A program made the translations under genes and the position numbers. A DNA stretch of 64,000 nt from Rhodocollybia butyracea (lineage: Eukaryota; Basidiomycota; Agaricomycetes; Agaricales; Omphalotaceae): assembly GCA_015501585.1 (NCBI GenBank), contig JADNRY010000259.1, positions 1-64,000 of the forward strand. Direction: 5' to 3'. Numbering within the stretch: the stretch's first letter is position 1; every line of letters starts with the position of its first letter. Shown in pieces: positions 1 through 11,511 of this stretch. The notes under the pieces are model-generated. The model was not told where the DNA came from and searched no databases. It saw only the letters and a list, made by a program, of their open reading frames with translations.

Positions 1-224
1 GAAGCCACATTGGTGGAGATATTCCATGCAGGAGCCAGAATAATACATGTTGTTAGAGATATACTGTGCAGGAACCAGAGTAACCCAGATTGGAAAAGCA
101 ATTCTATACACAAGCCAGAGTAACTCAGATTGGGAATACAAGCCATGAAGCCCACAATCATATTACATTTACTTATAAGATTTCTGCATTTTATATGCAT
201 ACTAGTACTCAGTACAGAAGTTGA
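1..224. repeat. Degenerate tandem-like repeat at window edge
   Basis: Variants of a phrase of the type GCAGGAGCCAGARTAA followed by CAGATTGGGA recur about three times at roughly 50-bp spacing. No reading frame of note. The stretch lies just past the stop of the minus-strand Plavaka gene, so it may be its 3' flank or a fragment of another repeat. Confidence 0.4.
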
Positions 225-2674
225 CTACAATATACCATAACCTTCATCATCAAGCACATCCATATCATAATTTACTGGCTCTTCACCATTGTTTGGTCCA
301 GCATCACACTCCTTGATATCTTCCTCTTCCTCTCCCTCAGAATCAGACTCAATTTCATACCCATAATCATCCCATCCATCTGCGTGTTGAAAATTCTCAT
401 AGCTACCTTTATCTTCCCACTCTGAGTCTGGCCCAGAGTCACCGTCAACTTTGAAGATGCCTTCCTCCACCCTAGTAGTAGCTTCGTCCTCTGAATCTGA
501 ATGCTGGTTGCCAACAGGACCTTGTGTTGGAATAACCGCACAATGATGGCCCAAGTTGAGTCTAGGGCTGAAATGAACCACCCAATCACGGTCTGCAAAA
601 CTGTGAATACAGTCAGTGTAAAAGATGAAGGCAAGTGTAAGGCAACATACAATTGAACATAATACCAAATATAATCTTCATCATTATCTGCTGGAGTCAA
701 GCGATAGCCTAAGGACCCATGATATCTGAAGTTTTACCAAGTGCAAATGTTGGTACCAGATGTACCGCACGGACTACCAAAGCAGGGTCTATGAAACCGA
801 AGGCACATGCTTCATTGCCATCAATAAATCCCACATGTGGATAACACTTTGCCTTCCAGCCAAACTTGTAAGTGGTATCCAAGGCAAACCATTGCACCCA
901 AAGAAAGTCCATCCGCTGCTCAATATCCCCATGGCAAACCATAACATGATAGATTCCAATGACACAAGCATACCAATAAGGATGGTCCTCACCATCAGAG
1001 GCTAGCACCATAATGTCAGGGTGAGTACGTGGATTGATGGTATCTTGAGAATGTCACATATCGTAGGTGGTATAGTTGACTCGAAGAACCTTGTGGTTGT
1101 ACATGATGTTGTTTAGGATGTCAAGTGTACTTAACTGAGTGAAAGTAATGTTGTCTGAGTCTGACTCCAGGGTATTAGTGATACAGCAATACAGGTGAGT
1201 TTTGAGATTAAGCAGAAAGTTCTATTGAATATTGTACTGTAAGTGAGAAAATATACCGTAAGAGCAGGATCCTTGATATTCTGGTTCATAAATGAATGGA
1301 TATGTATTTTCACAGAACAATCTTTGGAAATAAAGTGATGCGTCTCAGGATCAATGGAAGTGATGAGATCAGAATGGTCAAAGGTACCCGAGGATCGATG
1401 ATACTAGTGGAAGGGGTGTCTGATTTCTCGGCAAGTTTTGCATTATAATCACAAAGACGGTACTGAGCAGATCTGATAATGCGTACTTGTCTTTCTTGAA
1501 GAGTGACCTGGCGTGTGAACTTGTAACACTTGTTAGTCCGTGCATAGTAACATTTAACATGTTTATGTTCCAAGGTCTTTACCAAGAGAGGTAGTATGAA
1601 TGTCAAGGTGATCAATGGAAATATCAGAATGTAGTCGGAATTTTGCAAAGGAGTGAACCACATTCAAGTCAAAAAGCATATCAAGGATTTCTTTGTTATG
1701 GTCCGGGATGAGGCCTTCAAAGACTGGGATTGAAACCTATGAAAAGCAATTGGTATTTGGTCATAACAAAAAGAACCTCAACTTGCCTGGAGCATATCCT
1801 CGTAATCACGCGCTGCAAGGTTCTTCATTGCAGATACATTCTGATTGATAAGTTGTATGGTATCTCGACCAAAAGTGGGAACATCGTGGAATCTGAAACA
1901 ATCATGAGTCCTAAGTAAATGAAAAATAGATAATGCTTACCACTGGTTCATGATATGAGTGACTCCAAGCAGGATAACTATCCAAATGAGTTGAAGTAGA
2001 ACAGCTTTGAAAATACCAATTTCAAATTCATGAAGGATGTCAGACACAAACAATGCAAAGTAGTTCATCCCAAAAGCCAGGAAGCATAAGGAGAAAGTAT
2101 TCTAATGACAAGTCAATGGAAAAAAAAACTAGAATATCTTGAAAGCACTTACCCAAGTAGGTGTTGCAGAAATGGGTCCCAAGACAGACAATCAACAGCC
2201 TTGCTTGCAATGCTGTATCCATCCTCAAATATCCATTTTTGAGCTTTTTCAATCATACTCTGATGTTCTTCTGAATCTCTGTTTGCAAGATTGACCCACC
2301 GTTGTCAGTCATTATGAGTCCCCACCTGATTGAGTTGGTTTTTATGAACATTACATTGCATACATGGATGTTGACCCAGGCATTTCTTGCAACAAAGTAA
2401 GGCTCTGGGAAACAATGGGGAAAAACAATTTAAATTTGAAAAAGAATGCATACTTCTCAGGATAGTTGGCCGAGTATGTAAATATACGAGGAAAGATTCT
2501 GCAAATAATGCTGTCACTACACTCCAAGACAATCCCATTTTCGTAAGCATCCATAAACTCTTCATCCAAAATAAGATCCCAGATGGCTTGACTGAGTTCA
2601 CGGCGCATGTGGTTGACTACAGCTTCAGTTGGAGGTTCCCCGACTCTGACCGAAGGGAAGGGAGGGTCTTGTAG
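225..2674 (-). pseudogene. Plavaka-type transposase, C-terminal half
   Basis: Read on the minus strand, exons carry landmarks of basidiomycete Plavaka (CMC/CACTA-related) transposases in the expected order. First comes a segment with RRELSQAIWDLILDEEFMDAY and FPRIFTYSANYPEK (about 2,608-2,450). Then, after a probable intron, comes a cysteine pair in GQHPCMQC (about 2,355). The hallmark DILHEFEIGIFK follows (about 2,040-1,985), then a segment with RMDFLWVQWFALD and GFIDPALVVRAVHLVPTFALG (1,011-709), then YYVQ and an acidic tail ending at 225. The pieces lie in different frames joined by GT-AG gaps. Family membership is strong; exact exon joins are not resolved. Its N-terminal half lies at 5,245-6,917 on the same strand, separated by inserted DNA. 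Several joins look decayed, so it is called a pseudogene, but introns could explain some breaks. Confidence 0.75.
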
Positions 2675-2689
2675 GTGTCAAATGAGTGT

Positions 2690-3965
2690 TTGATTCTTCA
2701 AAAACCGCCAGATCGGGTATCTCTTTCCCACCTGATGTTGAGCCGGCATGCCGGTTAGTCCATTTGGTATTGCCAGATTTCCCCATCCCGATTTGATACG
2801 GTCATTGGCTTGAGTTCCTGCCGTGCCTGTGCTGCCCCATGAGACGCCACAGCATGTGCTTTTGCGCCGTAGTATCTTATCTTATCTCAGTCTTATCCTA
2901 CTTATTACAGCGTTTTCGGAAAACCTTGTCCGAAGCGAAAAGTATGATGTAAAAAATAATTCCGAAAAGGGAAGCGCTCGGGCCAGTGCTGCGATTACTA
3001 CGTGCGCTCATGGTCTTCCACCAAATTAGCCAGGATCTCAAGGAGCCTGCACTTTTTCTACTTGAGAATGGACATCAGGCAGTAGCGGGAAGCTTATCAG
3101 CAAGCATATACAGCAGCACAAATCCTCTGGATTGACGAGATGAGCAAAGATGCATGAGTGGACAATATATTCAGCTGTGCTGTTCTAGGCAAACGCGCTG
3201 TTGTTTCAGCCAATTTTGTTCAAGGGGACTGGTATTCACTTATCACGGCTTTGGGAGTTGAAGGATATTCCATCACCGCGTTGTTCCCGGTTCTCTTAAT
3301 GGTGATGACTCGTTCTTTGATTTTATTATTTCCGATGTGGTATGTCTTTTGAGTCTAATTTACAGATGTACGCTAATGTCTAAGTAGATTCCAATGATGA
3401 ATCCATTTCCAGGTGACCAAAGTGTTATCATCACGGATAACTGTCAGATTCACAAGTGACAAGTCTATGGCTTTGAGTGAAGTTGTTGAGTCTTTGGTAT
3501 CATATTTCCTTTGAACTTTATAGACAGTTGCTGACCATTCATTCCCATTTCCTATGCTGTAAAACTGTATTCTTACCACCATACTTATTCTCCTTCAGTG
3601 CAGGTAATGCTCTTGTGTTATAGCTTGTAAGTACATATGAGTCTGATTTTTTTTAGTGAAAGGATATCTTACATCTGCAAAACCTGGGTTTTGATCAAAG
3701 CAATTCTATTCAGTTGCTATTCAGTCCAAAGCATCTCAGAGCAAGGGTACTCGCTGTAGAGCACTCTGAGCTGCTCTGGGTGGCAGCTTTGACAGCTTTG
3801 GAGCGCTCCAGAGTGCTCCAGAGCAGCCAAAGCTCATCCCAGGTTTTGCAGATGTAGAAGGCACTGGAAACAGGCACAGGACACTAATGACCCAGAGATC
3901 TTCCTTCTTGAAGCTATGTCAGCAGTTTCAGCTGAATCAGCCCAAGGATGGATTAGACACCCTAT
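2690..3965 (+). pseudogene. Tc1/mariner-like (IS630-type) transposase remnant
   Basis: A plus-strand DDE transposase relic. In order it shows WIDEMSKDA (first catalytic Asp block, near 3,130), then a frame carrying NFVQGDWYSLITALGVEGY (near 3,215), a frame-shifted block DDSFFDFIISDVV (near 3,310), then NPFPGDQSVIITDNCQIHK (second Asp block, near 3,400). A weak FLPPY-like block follows (near 3,570), and the C-terminal AMSAVSAESAQGWIRH lies near 3,915-3,950. It has stops and frame changes and no convincing third acidic residue, so it is inactive. It lies in the opposite orientation inside the Plavaka gene. The region before 3,100 is poorly conserved, so the left limit is approximate. Confidence 0.72.
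3672..3854. mobile_element. 183-bp MITE with TA target duplication
   Basis: The termini are perfect inverted repeats: CATCTGCAAAACCTGGG at 3,672-3,688 and its reverse complement at 3,838-3,854. Each is flanked by TA (3,670-3,671 and 3,855-3,856), the signature of Tc1/mariner-type transposition. The interior is rich in GAGC/GCTC palindromic words. It sits in the mariner transposase remnant. Deleting the element plus one TA joins the flanks into one open frame reading VKGYL then RRHWKQAQD, so the insertion point is exact. Confidence 0.88.
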
Positions 3966-5190
3966 ACCCCATACTATTTCTGTTTCTTTACATATTTTTT
4001 ACTTCATAATGATTAACCTGTGTGCCCATTGGCATATTGTTTATAACTTATGAGATATATCCTGATCAGACCAGGATCAGAGTGTAGGTAAAAGAGTGAC
4101 ATGAGTTGGACTAAATGAGTAATGGGAGTTGGCCAAGTAAGTAAGTATACTACAGCAGAACTAGTACAAAACCAAGTTTCAAATCAAATCAGTTCACTGT
4201 GCTTTGAGGCTCTGGCGGTATTGCTTGTTCTATACACACACATCTGTATGGATCGTGAGTGTGTAACGAGTCTGCCTATGGGAGACTATGTTGGCCTTGA
4301 ATACGCAATCCCAGCTGAGCTGGGTACTTGGAATGCCTGTAAGGTTGTCACTTGGTTCAAACTCAAGTTTGATCAGGCGGTCCTTGACAGAATCGTTGAA
4401 TATGTACTTAATGCAAGATTCAGTACGGGAGAGAACATTTTCAGGAATGAGAGGCGATGAAGAGTGGATATTGGCAGTGTTTCCAGCTGTAACTGAGACT
4501 GACCAACTTTGAGATTGAAATAGAAGATGGTTGCCGCTGTAAGCCATAGTCATATTATTAAAATTCTTGGTGATGATTAGTTTGGAATATATCTAGTGTA
4601 GCAATTGATAGTTATTCTCAAGCCTAAATTTGTTTGTGCAATTTGACACGGTCAAATACCGTATACGGATGATATACAACCTCATCCATACCGTAATGTT
4701 TTCCGACCTCAAATTTACTTGGTATAATATAGCCTTATATACGTGAAGTTTTCTTAGTATATTAACCAGATTTCTGGTCAACTTTCAAGGAGCTTTGCAA
4801 TCAGTATAATGAGTGCCAGGTTCATTGATCTTATAAATGATCAAGTAAGTATGATAAGAAAAAATTACAAGGCACAAAAACATTGTATCAAGGTAAATAA
4901 TTGCATTTTTGAGACAAGGATAAATACTTCACATTAGGTTCCTCAGGAAAAATAGAAACAGGGTTGAAATTTTTGTTCCATGGTGCCAAAAGCACACTAA
5001 AAAATTGTATGCGGTTCGGAGGTTCAAACCTTGGTGCACCTTGAACCCAGGTTCACAGACTTCCCGAACCTGCACCTGAACCTTGAGGTTTGGTTCGAGG
5101 AAATTGTCAAACCGCACCTGAACCTTAGGTTCGGTTCGGGTTCAAACCCGGTGCAGGAGGTTCTCGAACTGACCTGTGGCAACACTGGAT
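3966..5190. other. Insert DNA within the Plavaka gene, no recognised gene
   Basis: This stretch separates the two halves of the Plavaka gene. A 112-codon plus-strand frame (4,122-4,460) overlaps a 107-codon minus-strand frame; neither matches a family I recognise. From about 5,010 to 5,190 the DNA carries clustered GGTTCGG/AACCTGAACC words and ends with GGCAACACTGG. This resembles one end of a small TIR element, but no matching opposite end was found. AT-rich DNA from 4,530 to 5,000 shows nothing clear. Confidence 0.4.
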
Positions 5191-5244
5191 GGCCGCATAA
5201 CAGAGCAGTGACAAGACAATGCTTTGCCTTGTAGTTGGGGATTG

Positions 5245-6917
5245 CTGCACAGCAGCATTAAGGATTACCATACTGCGTCTCATACCAGCTTTGGAAGTCA
5301 TCAGGGAGCTAAGAAGGCACGTTAGATATTACCATATGTTACACTGGTAATGAAGAAAATTCACCTTTGGTATGTACGCTAGATGATGGGCAGCATATGC
5401 ACTAGGCTTTCCTCTATCATACTTGGACTGGTTACCCATGTACATATAGATTGGCCACATTGAAGCATTGCCCCAGGTTCCAACACGAGTGGAATCAGAC
5501 CAGAACATTACTCCAGCTACAGCGTTTGGAACCTTCAGTTCCTCATTGGTGGGCTCTTCTTGTTGCTTGGTCCACTGTTCAGCCTGGATACTGTTGTGTT
5601 CCTTGAGAAATGTGTTTGAGTTGTAAAGCTTGTGGTGAAGGTGGATAGAAACGGGGTCTTCATCTGGCTCTGTCAGCTGAAGGTGAAACAGCTTGAATGG
5701 GGAATAATGATATTTTTTGGAAGCAGGAGATTGGAAAGCGGCTTTGATAACCTCGAAAGGCTTCCTATAAAAGACACCCTTCACCTCATACACAGGTGCA
5801 TCTTCCTCATTCTGCTTCACCCCATGGCAGGGAACAGGAATACGAACAGAGCCCTTGATCCAGCCATCTTCTGCATAAAGAGGATCACTGTCATCCTCAT
5901 ATTCATCCATATCCTGCTCAACTGTACATGTGTTGAACCTGTTGAAGTGCTCCTTCTGGAAATTGTCAGGCTCAATGACCTCCTTCACCAGCTTTTTGAA
6001 CTCAGTGGGTGACTTTTCTTGATTTCCGTTATACTGCCAACCCATAAGGCGCATGACCAACACATTCAAAAATGGTGCAATAACTTGTTGGATCGGTGTA
6101 GTTATGCCGTTCATGACTTTCCGGACAGCCGTTCCAAAGACAGAGAGAGAGGAAGAAGGAGGAGAAACGGGAAAACCTGGGCCTTCACAGATATCCTCAA
6201 TGACAACTTCTTCATCAGGTATTGCGGCTGGAACTTCAGGATACGCTCTGAATATACCAAATGTGTCAGGTTCAGTGTAGAAATACTTCTGTAGAGGTAC
6301 GCATATAGACAGTTCGTTGTTGGGAGTAGGAGTAGGAGTGCGTTCCAGAGCAGGGGGAGTTGGAGCATGTGGGATTTCTTCAGCAGGTTCAAAGTTTTTT
6401 GGTAGCACACATGATAATGCTGGGAGATTATCATGCAGTTGCGCAGGAAGGAATCGTGTCCGGCCAGTTTGAGAGGGCTTCAGCACAACTAGCATCGGAG
6501 CTGGAGGCAGGAATGGGCTCTGGAGATGCGGTGGGCATATCTACATCGTTCAAGTTGGCGCGCTGTGAAACATTACCAAATGGCATTAAAACACAGGCTT
6601 AAACGTACCTCTACAATGAAATCTTCCCATACAGCCTTATCTTTTTCATCTGGGACTTCAGTAACATCCATACCACTGGTGCGCTGAACTTTGCCTTTGA
6701 GAACACAGCTAGGAACATCCAACTTTGGAAGAATCTTAAGTTTTGATGCTTTGCTACCCTTTGGCTTCAAGGTAAGAGTTGGCTTGCATCTGGTAGCTTT
6801 ACTGCGATGAGATGAGAGTTTGGAAGAGGTAGAGAACTCCTTCTTGCAGGTGGGACAGTAAAAGACAACCATCATGAGAGAATAAATCAAAAGGAGAGCA
6901 ACGGTGTAGCGCATCAA
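5245..6917 (-). pseudogene. Plavaka-type transposase, N-terminal half
   Basis: The minus-strand start at 6,917 encodes a leader and then a single C2H2-type finger (CPTCKKEF...H...C, residues about 21-43), followed by a basic linker. A splice donor GTACGT near 6,609 leads to a second exon. The main exon (6,495-5,330) carries TGRTRFLPAQLHDNLPA, then the Plavaka core: RKPFEVIKAAF, HYSPFKLFHLQL, AGVMFWSDSTRVGTWGNAS, WPIYMYMGNQSKYDRGKPSAYAAHHLAYIPK. After a short intron, LPDDFQSWYETQYG continues at about 5,311-5,268. The downstream part is found again at 2,674-225. The family normally has all these blocks in one gene, so about 2.5 kb of foreign DNA interrupts it near 5,245. Confidence 0.8.
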
Positions 6918-7530
6918 GCTGTATACATATGTCAGTAGCTAGCAAATTCAAAGAAACAGACACATACCAGTAATTCAGATGAACTGGAAGCAGTCCAAGA
7001 GAAAAATCTCACGTGTATTGGTAAACCGAGTTTCTTAATTCCGACTTGTACTCCAGTTGAAAGTTCAAAGAACAATGGGGAATAATGATATTAAACTGGA
7101 CTAATATAGTATGTAGCAAAAAAATGACCTGAAAATGGAACATTCTCTAAAAACAATTTTAGTATGTCAGAAAGACAGAAATATTGGAGAAACTTACAAC
7201 GTCTCTTGCACAGAGCCACATTTCTGCAAGTTGAATGCTCTCATCATTGCAGAGTCTTATCAACATTAAAGTCGTGTGTTTAGGAAGACATATGACCACG
7301 GAAAAAAAACATATTTCCAATGAGCGCTAGTTTAAGCACCATCTCTTCTTGCTTCTTACTGCCATCAGCCTCAAGCAGCATCGACCATTTCAGATGGGAA
7401 ATGTAAGTCTTTCCCTCTACCAATCCTTCGTCCAATGCCACCTTGGCTATGGGAGGTGACAGGCTTTTCTGTAATGATTGGACGATGTACTAAATATTTT
7501 CTCTTACTTTAGTTCACAGGTCTCTGCTGC
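6918..7530. other. Noncoding stretch upstream of Plavaka gene
   Basis: AT-rich DNA with no open frame of note. It may hold the 5' untranslated region and terminal repeat of the Plavaka element, but I could not identify a matching inverted repeat pair. Confidence 0.3.
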
Positions 7531-7836
7531 TTGATATTGCTGTTGCCACAAAAATTGTCTGGTCATCTGGCAGAGTTCACTGCCACAACCCGCCTTTCTA
7601 CCTCTCTGCGTTCAATCCTGGGTGAGAGACGGTTAGTAAGGTTGGGTGCCTTGTATTCTCATTCCGGAGCGGGTACATACCTAGTTATGTGGCTTACAGT
7701 GTTACAACTGATACAAGGCTCTTTTACTTCTTAGGCAGCGCATAAAGGGAAGGCAGGCCAAATAAGTGCCCAGGTCTAAATTTTCTCGTTCAGCTACCAC
7801 CATCTGCTCTCTTCCTCTCTCCCCAGCACTTCTACC

Positions 7837-7874
7837 CAGATTGTTGCTCCTGCAAATCCTGGAGTAAATCCATC
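7837..7874. repeat. 38-bp direct repeat, copy 1
   Basis: CAGATTGTTGCTCCTGCAAA and the following 18 bases recur at 8,194-8,231 with one mismatch, 357 bp away. In one frame both encode QIVAPANPGVNPS. Copy 1 is preceded by a polypyrimidine-CCCAG-like sequence, so these could be duplicated exon starts. Confidence 0.7.
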
Positions 7875-8193
7875 AAGGCCAACAATCTTCCAGGGAAATG
7901 TTCAAGATAAGAATCTATCGAGCAAATAACATGTATCATGTTGTTTCACGTGGGTTCAATGTTACAGTTGCGAAGTTGCAGCCGGCGTTGAATGCGAAAC
8001 TATTGCTTGGGGAAGAGAGGGAGATGCACAAGCTGCAAGCTGTATTTAAAAGAACAGGGAAGAGGTGGGTTGTGTTTTTTGTTTTTGAGAGTGCTGTAGC
8101 TGACCCATTGACCGATAGAGCGAATCCTTGGTCAAACAGAGTGACCGGTGGACATTGTTTGTTGGCAGCTTGAACAAGCAGGGTATGATGTGA

Positions 8194-8231
8194 CAGATCG
8201 TTGCTCCTGCAAATCCTGGAGTAAATCCATC
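8194..8231. repeat. 38-bp direct repeat, copy 2
   Basis: Partner of the repeat at 7,837-7,874, with one T/C mismatch near the start. The sequences outside the 38 bp differ, so it is not part of a longer tandem duplication. Confidence 0.7.
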
Positions 8232-8771
8232 GCCTTTGATACCACCCATGTGAACCTTTATAGGTTCAAAAGCAGTCCATGTGCCATATCCAACAAGGTT
8301 CCAAATGCTGAGCTGGTGTTTGAACTAGGTTTGTACCTGCTCAGAACGGCTACGTGTGGTGGCAAGACAGCATAGGAACACTTGTCAAGGAGAGTTTGGA
8401 GCCTGTGAAGTATCGACTTCAGCTGCTGCTCCTTGGGTAAACTCACTGCGGGAACTGGCTTTTGTGAGCTTTTTTTGCCCTATGCTTCGATCCTTTTCTG
8501 AGACCTTCATTAGTTCTTTTTCTTGTACTCACACTCAAGTCTCTTGCCATTGGCGGCTCTTCTCCCATCCAGCCCCACTGGTTTCTTGTAGTGACAGCTC
8601 TAAACCGCCTCCAACTTGCGCTCCTTGCAAACCCAACCATCACCATCGCCATGGCAGCTACCAGTGTCAGCAAGAACGCCGATGGTGATAGCCAGCTCAC
8701 TTTCCCCAGCCCGACTTTTCGTGTTTGCTTGCTACCATTGCTTCCCACCATTTTGACAAATGCGAGGCTAC

Positions 8772-9448
8772 TAGAGATGTCCACGAGTCCAAGTCTTCAC
8801 AAGTACTTGCAGGTAAGATCCGTGTGAAAACCCGCAAGTATGTGACTCGCGGATCCCAGGATCCGTTTCCCACGGGTCAGGCGCGGGTCACAAGTCAGAC
8901 ATTTGCAATTTTCGGTTGACTTGCAAGTACTTGTGTGACTTGTGCAAGCAATATGAACTCATATATTTGTTGTTGGTGATCAAAACTTACAGTAATTAAT
9001 AGTATCATATTTATTATAGTACTTATCAAGTACTGCCACACATGTTTGAGGTTGTAGACAGCTCACAGCGACTGAGCGCTTATTTTAGCGCCCAATCGCT
9101 GTAGGCTGTCTACAATCCAAAGCCTAACTGTCAGTACATTTTTACTTCATACCATAGTATGAAATTAGTGTAACAAGTAAAGTACAGGTTTTTAATAGCA
9201 TTATACACTGTATGATCACTGTATGCAAGTAAATAATGGTAAATACTTGTGAATATAGCTGTAACTACTTGATTAGTGTGCGGATCCACAAGTACTTGTG
9301 AGACCCGCAAGTACTTGCAGATAATACTTGCGAGTCAGTGACCCGTTTCCCACGAGTCAGCCGCGGGTCACGAGTCAGGCCTTTTAGGCCACAAGTACTT
9401 GCGCTCCGGATCCAAGTATACTTGGATCCGGACTCGTGGACATCTCTA
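8772..9448. mobile_element. hAT-type MITE, family A, copy A1 (677 bp)
   Basis: The ends are inverted repeats TAGAGATGTCCACGAGTCC (8,772 onward) and its reverse complement (to 9,448). A perfect 8-bp TSD GAGGCTAC lies at 8,764-8,771 and 9,449-9,456. An 8-bp TSD and TAGRG-type ends are hallmarks of the hAT superfamily. Both subterminal regions are packed with AAGTACTTGCAGG/CCCGCAAGTACTTG words, likely transposase-binding repeats. A central hairpin lies at 9,051-9,117. No coding capacity, so non-autonomous. Related copies lie at 21.4-23.1 kb. Confidence 0.92.
9051..9117. repeat. Central hairpin of MITE A1
   Basis: GTTGTAGACAGCTCACAGCG pairs imperfectly with CGCTGTAGGCTGTCTACAAT across a short AT-rich loop. 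The same hairpin recurs in copies A2, A3 and A4 and, with changed stem sequence, in the unrelated family-B MITE at 16,130-16,196. Confidence 0.8.
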
Positions 9449-9456
9449 GAGGCTAC

Positions 9457-9880
9457 TAGTGGTGTTCATATTCCCTATCCAACTATATCCGACTCGTGGT
9501 TGTGCTGTGCTCATTGAGAGTGTCAAAAACATACCTGTACTTGGCCCTATCAAATGCATGCATGCTCGTCGAGTCACTTGGCTGCTATTGTCAAACCGCC
9601 CACAAGGAATGGCATCGTCTCAAGAGCAGGAAGAAGAGATGGGTAAAGGAGGAAAAGAGGCAGATGAATAGGCAGATGAAGGGGCAGAGAAAACTTGGAG
9701 ATTGTATGCGAGTCATCTCTTTGCTTCTGTCATGCACACAAACCCAACCGGCCGGTTGGGTTTGGACACCGTGCTTGGCTACTTGTGAGTGCTTGAGTAG
9801 CGATATGTCTGCTCTATTCTGATTACTGACTTCTACCTATCAAGCTCAGAACTCAGTCTATTGCGTTCACACACTTTAGA
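9457..9880 (+). other. Unrecognised frames between two mobile elements
   Basis: Two overlapping plus-strand frames (9,459-9,671 and 9,496-9,822) occur. The first ends in a Glu/Lys-rich tail; the second holds a basic KEWHRLKSRKKRWVKEEKRQ stretch. No family is recognised. They may be the continuation of the sequence interrupted by MITE A1. Confidence 0.25.
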
Positions 9881-9883
9881 CAA

Positions 9884-11198
9884 CCACTTTTTAGGTCTTG
9901 TTAGCTTACACTTTTGTTACATTGACCTGACTAAAAAGACCCAGAATCCTGGGCCTATCCTTTGGCCTCAGGTCATGACCTTGGGGTTAGGTCATGACCT
10001 AGCTCAGGTTGGTCCTGACCCAGCAGCCCTAGGTCATGACCTAGGGTTGAATAGGGCATGCTTTGGGATGGGTAGGGGATGGGTAGAGGAGTGTAGAAGA
10101 GTGTCTGGGAGGGGTAAGGGAGTGTCTGGAAGAGGTAGAGAAGTGTGTGTGAGTGTAGGAGGGGGGAGACCAAAGAACAGGATGACCAGGAAAAGGGAGG
10201 ACAGGTGCTAGGGATGATAAGGGAGGCTGTGTTAATGGATACCTGGGGAGAGGGACAGTGGAATGATTGAGATGCTGTGGGAGAGATCAGAACAATTGAT
10301 AGAGGGATTGGGGAATTGTTTCGGAGGGTGGCCACAACATGGTGGGGGTCTTACAGGCCACTGTTAGGTATGTGGAGTAGGCAGAGCAGGAGGGGTAGAA
10401 CCACTTGCTCTGGGCAACTTGGTCTTGACCAGGGTCAACTTGGCCTTGACTTAGGTCACCTTGGCCTTGACCTAGGTCACCTTGGTCTTGACCTAGGTTA
10501 GGTTGGTCTTGACCAAGGGCAGGTTGGTCTTGACCAAGGGCAGGTTGGTCTTGACCAAGGGCAGGTTGGTCTTGACCTAGATTAACTTGGTCAAGACCAA
10601 GTTGCCCAGAGCAAGTGGTTCTACCCCTCCTGCTCTGCCTACTCCACATACCTAACAGTGGCCTGTAAGACCCCCACCATGTTGTGGCCACCCTCCGAAA
10701 CAATTCCCCAATCCCTCTATCAATTGTTCTGATCTCTCCCACAGCATCTCAATCATTCCACTGTCCCTCTCCCCAGGTATCCATTAACACAGCCTCCCTT
10801 ATCATCCCTAGCACCTGTCCTCCCTTTTCCTGGTCATCCTGTTCTTTGGTCTCCCCCCTCCTACACTCACACACACTTCTCTACCTCTTCCAGACACTCC
10901 CTTACCCCTCCCAGACACTCTTCTACACTCCTCTACCCATCCCCTACCCATCCCAAAGCATGCCCTATTCAACCCTAGGTCACCTACCTGCCTACCTACC
11001 TTTGGTCTTCCTCCCCTCACATCAGGTCTCCCATTCCCCCCTCACACTCCCCCACCCCTGCTACACCATCCCCTACCCTACCCTAGGCCATCTACTAGAC
11101 CAACCTGACCTAGCCCTAAAGGATAAGCCCAGGATTCTGGGTCTTTTTAGTCAGGTCAATGTAACAAAAGTGTAAGCTAATTAGACTAAAAAAGTGGG
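9884..11198. mobile_element. 1.3-kb fold-back (near-palindromic) element
   Basis: Outer inverted ends share CCACTTTTT and TTAGCTTACACTTTTGTTAC, then GACCCAGAATCCTGGGC. Inner arms 10,041-10,430 and 10,589-10,979 are essentially identical in inverted orientation over about 390 bp. Both strands therefore encode the same 100-residue spurious peptide. The right arm carries about 110 bp of extra sequence (10,980-11,120) absent from the left. The spacer is a tandem array of 21-bp units. No transposase is encoded. A clear TSD was not found, so the exact ends and superfamily are uncertain. Confidence 0.8.
10420..10590. repeat. 21-bp tandem array in the fold-back element loop
   Basis: About eight variants of a 21-bp unit GGTTGGTCTTGACCAAGGGCA fill the spacer between the two inverted arms. 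Each unit contains the small palindrome GGTCTTGACC or GGCCTTGACC. Related GGTCATGACC palindromes occur near the left end (9,970-10,040). Confidence 0.85.
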
Positions 11199-11511
11199 TG
11201 ACTGAACTGGTTCACATTCACCTGACAATATTTTCACGCAGCTTGTAGGGCGGCTCCAACAGACAATGACCCTCAGCCTCATTCTCAATAGAACAGACTG
11301 CCCTTCAACTTGGGTCTGGATCACGCTCTGGACGGAATAGCTGGTGGGCTCCTGGGCTCAGTTCTGCTACCACTGGAGTTTCTGAACCGTTTTGCGTTTT
11401 AGCGGTCCAAATGTCAACTGCCTTCTGCATTTCAAACTCACCGTGTCAAGGGCAGGATAGGCCGTTTGGGGGGAAAGGCTGGGGAGGTTAAAGGTTTTTG
11501 TATTCCTAAGG

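Larger units (their letters stand above)
7531..8771 (+). other. Unrecognised, possibly coding region
   Basis: Several plus-strand frames of 60-110 codons occur (7,531-7,734; 7,898-8,173; 8,356-8,688; 8,591-8,771), none in a family I recognise. The frame at 7,898-8,173 has an amphipathic look (VTVAKLQPALNAKLLLGEE, then basic and hydrophobic blocks). A frame reading LATIASHHFDKCEAT runs up to the hAT MITE at 8,772 and would continue as SGVHIPYPTISDSWLCCAH beyond it. This could be a decayed gene broken by the MITE. The call is speculative. Confidence 0.3.

Noticed and set aside
5010..5190. GGTTCGG/AACC-rich segment resembling a tRNA T-loop
   Set aside because: No cloverleaf can be drawn; the words are repeated many times, as in subterminal transposon repeats.
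9973..11175. Two identical long frames on opposite strands (about 100 shared residues)
   Set aside because: They are a by-product of the perfect inverted repeat; composition is low-complexity Pro/Ser/Leu and no domain is present.
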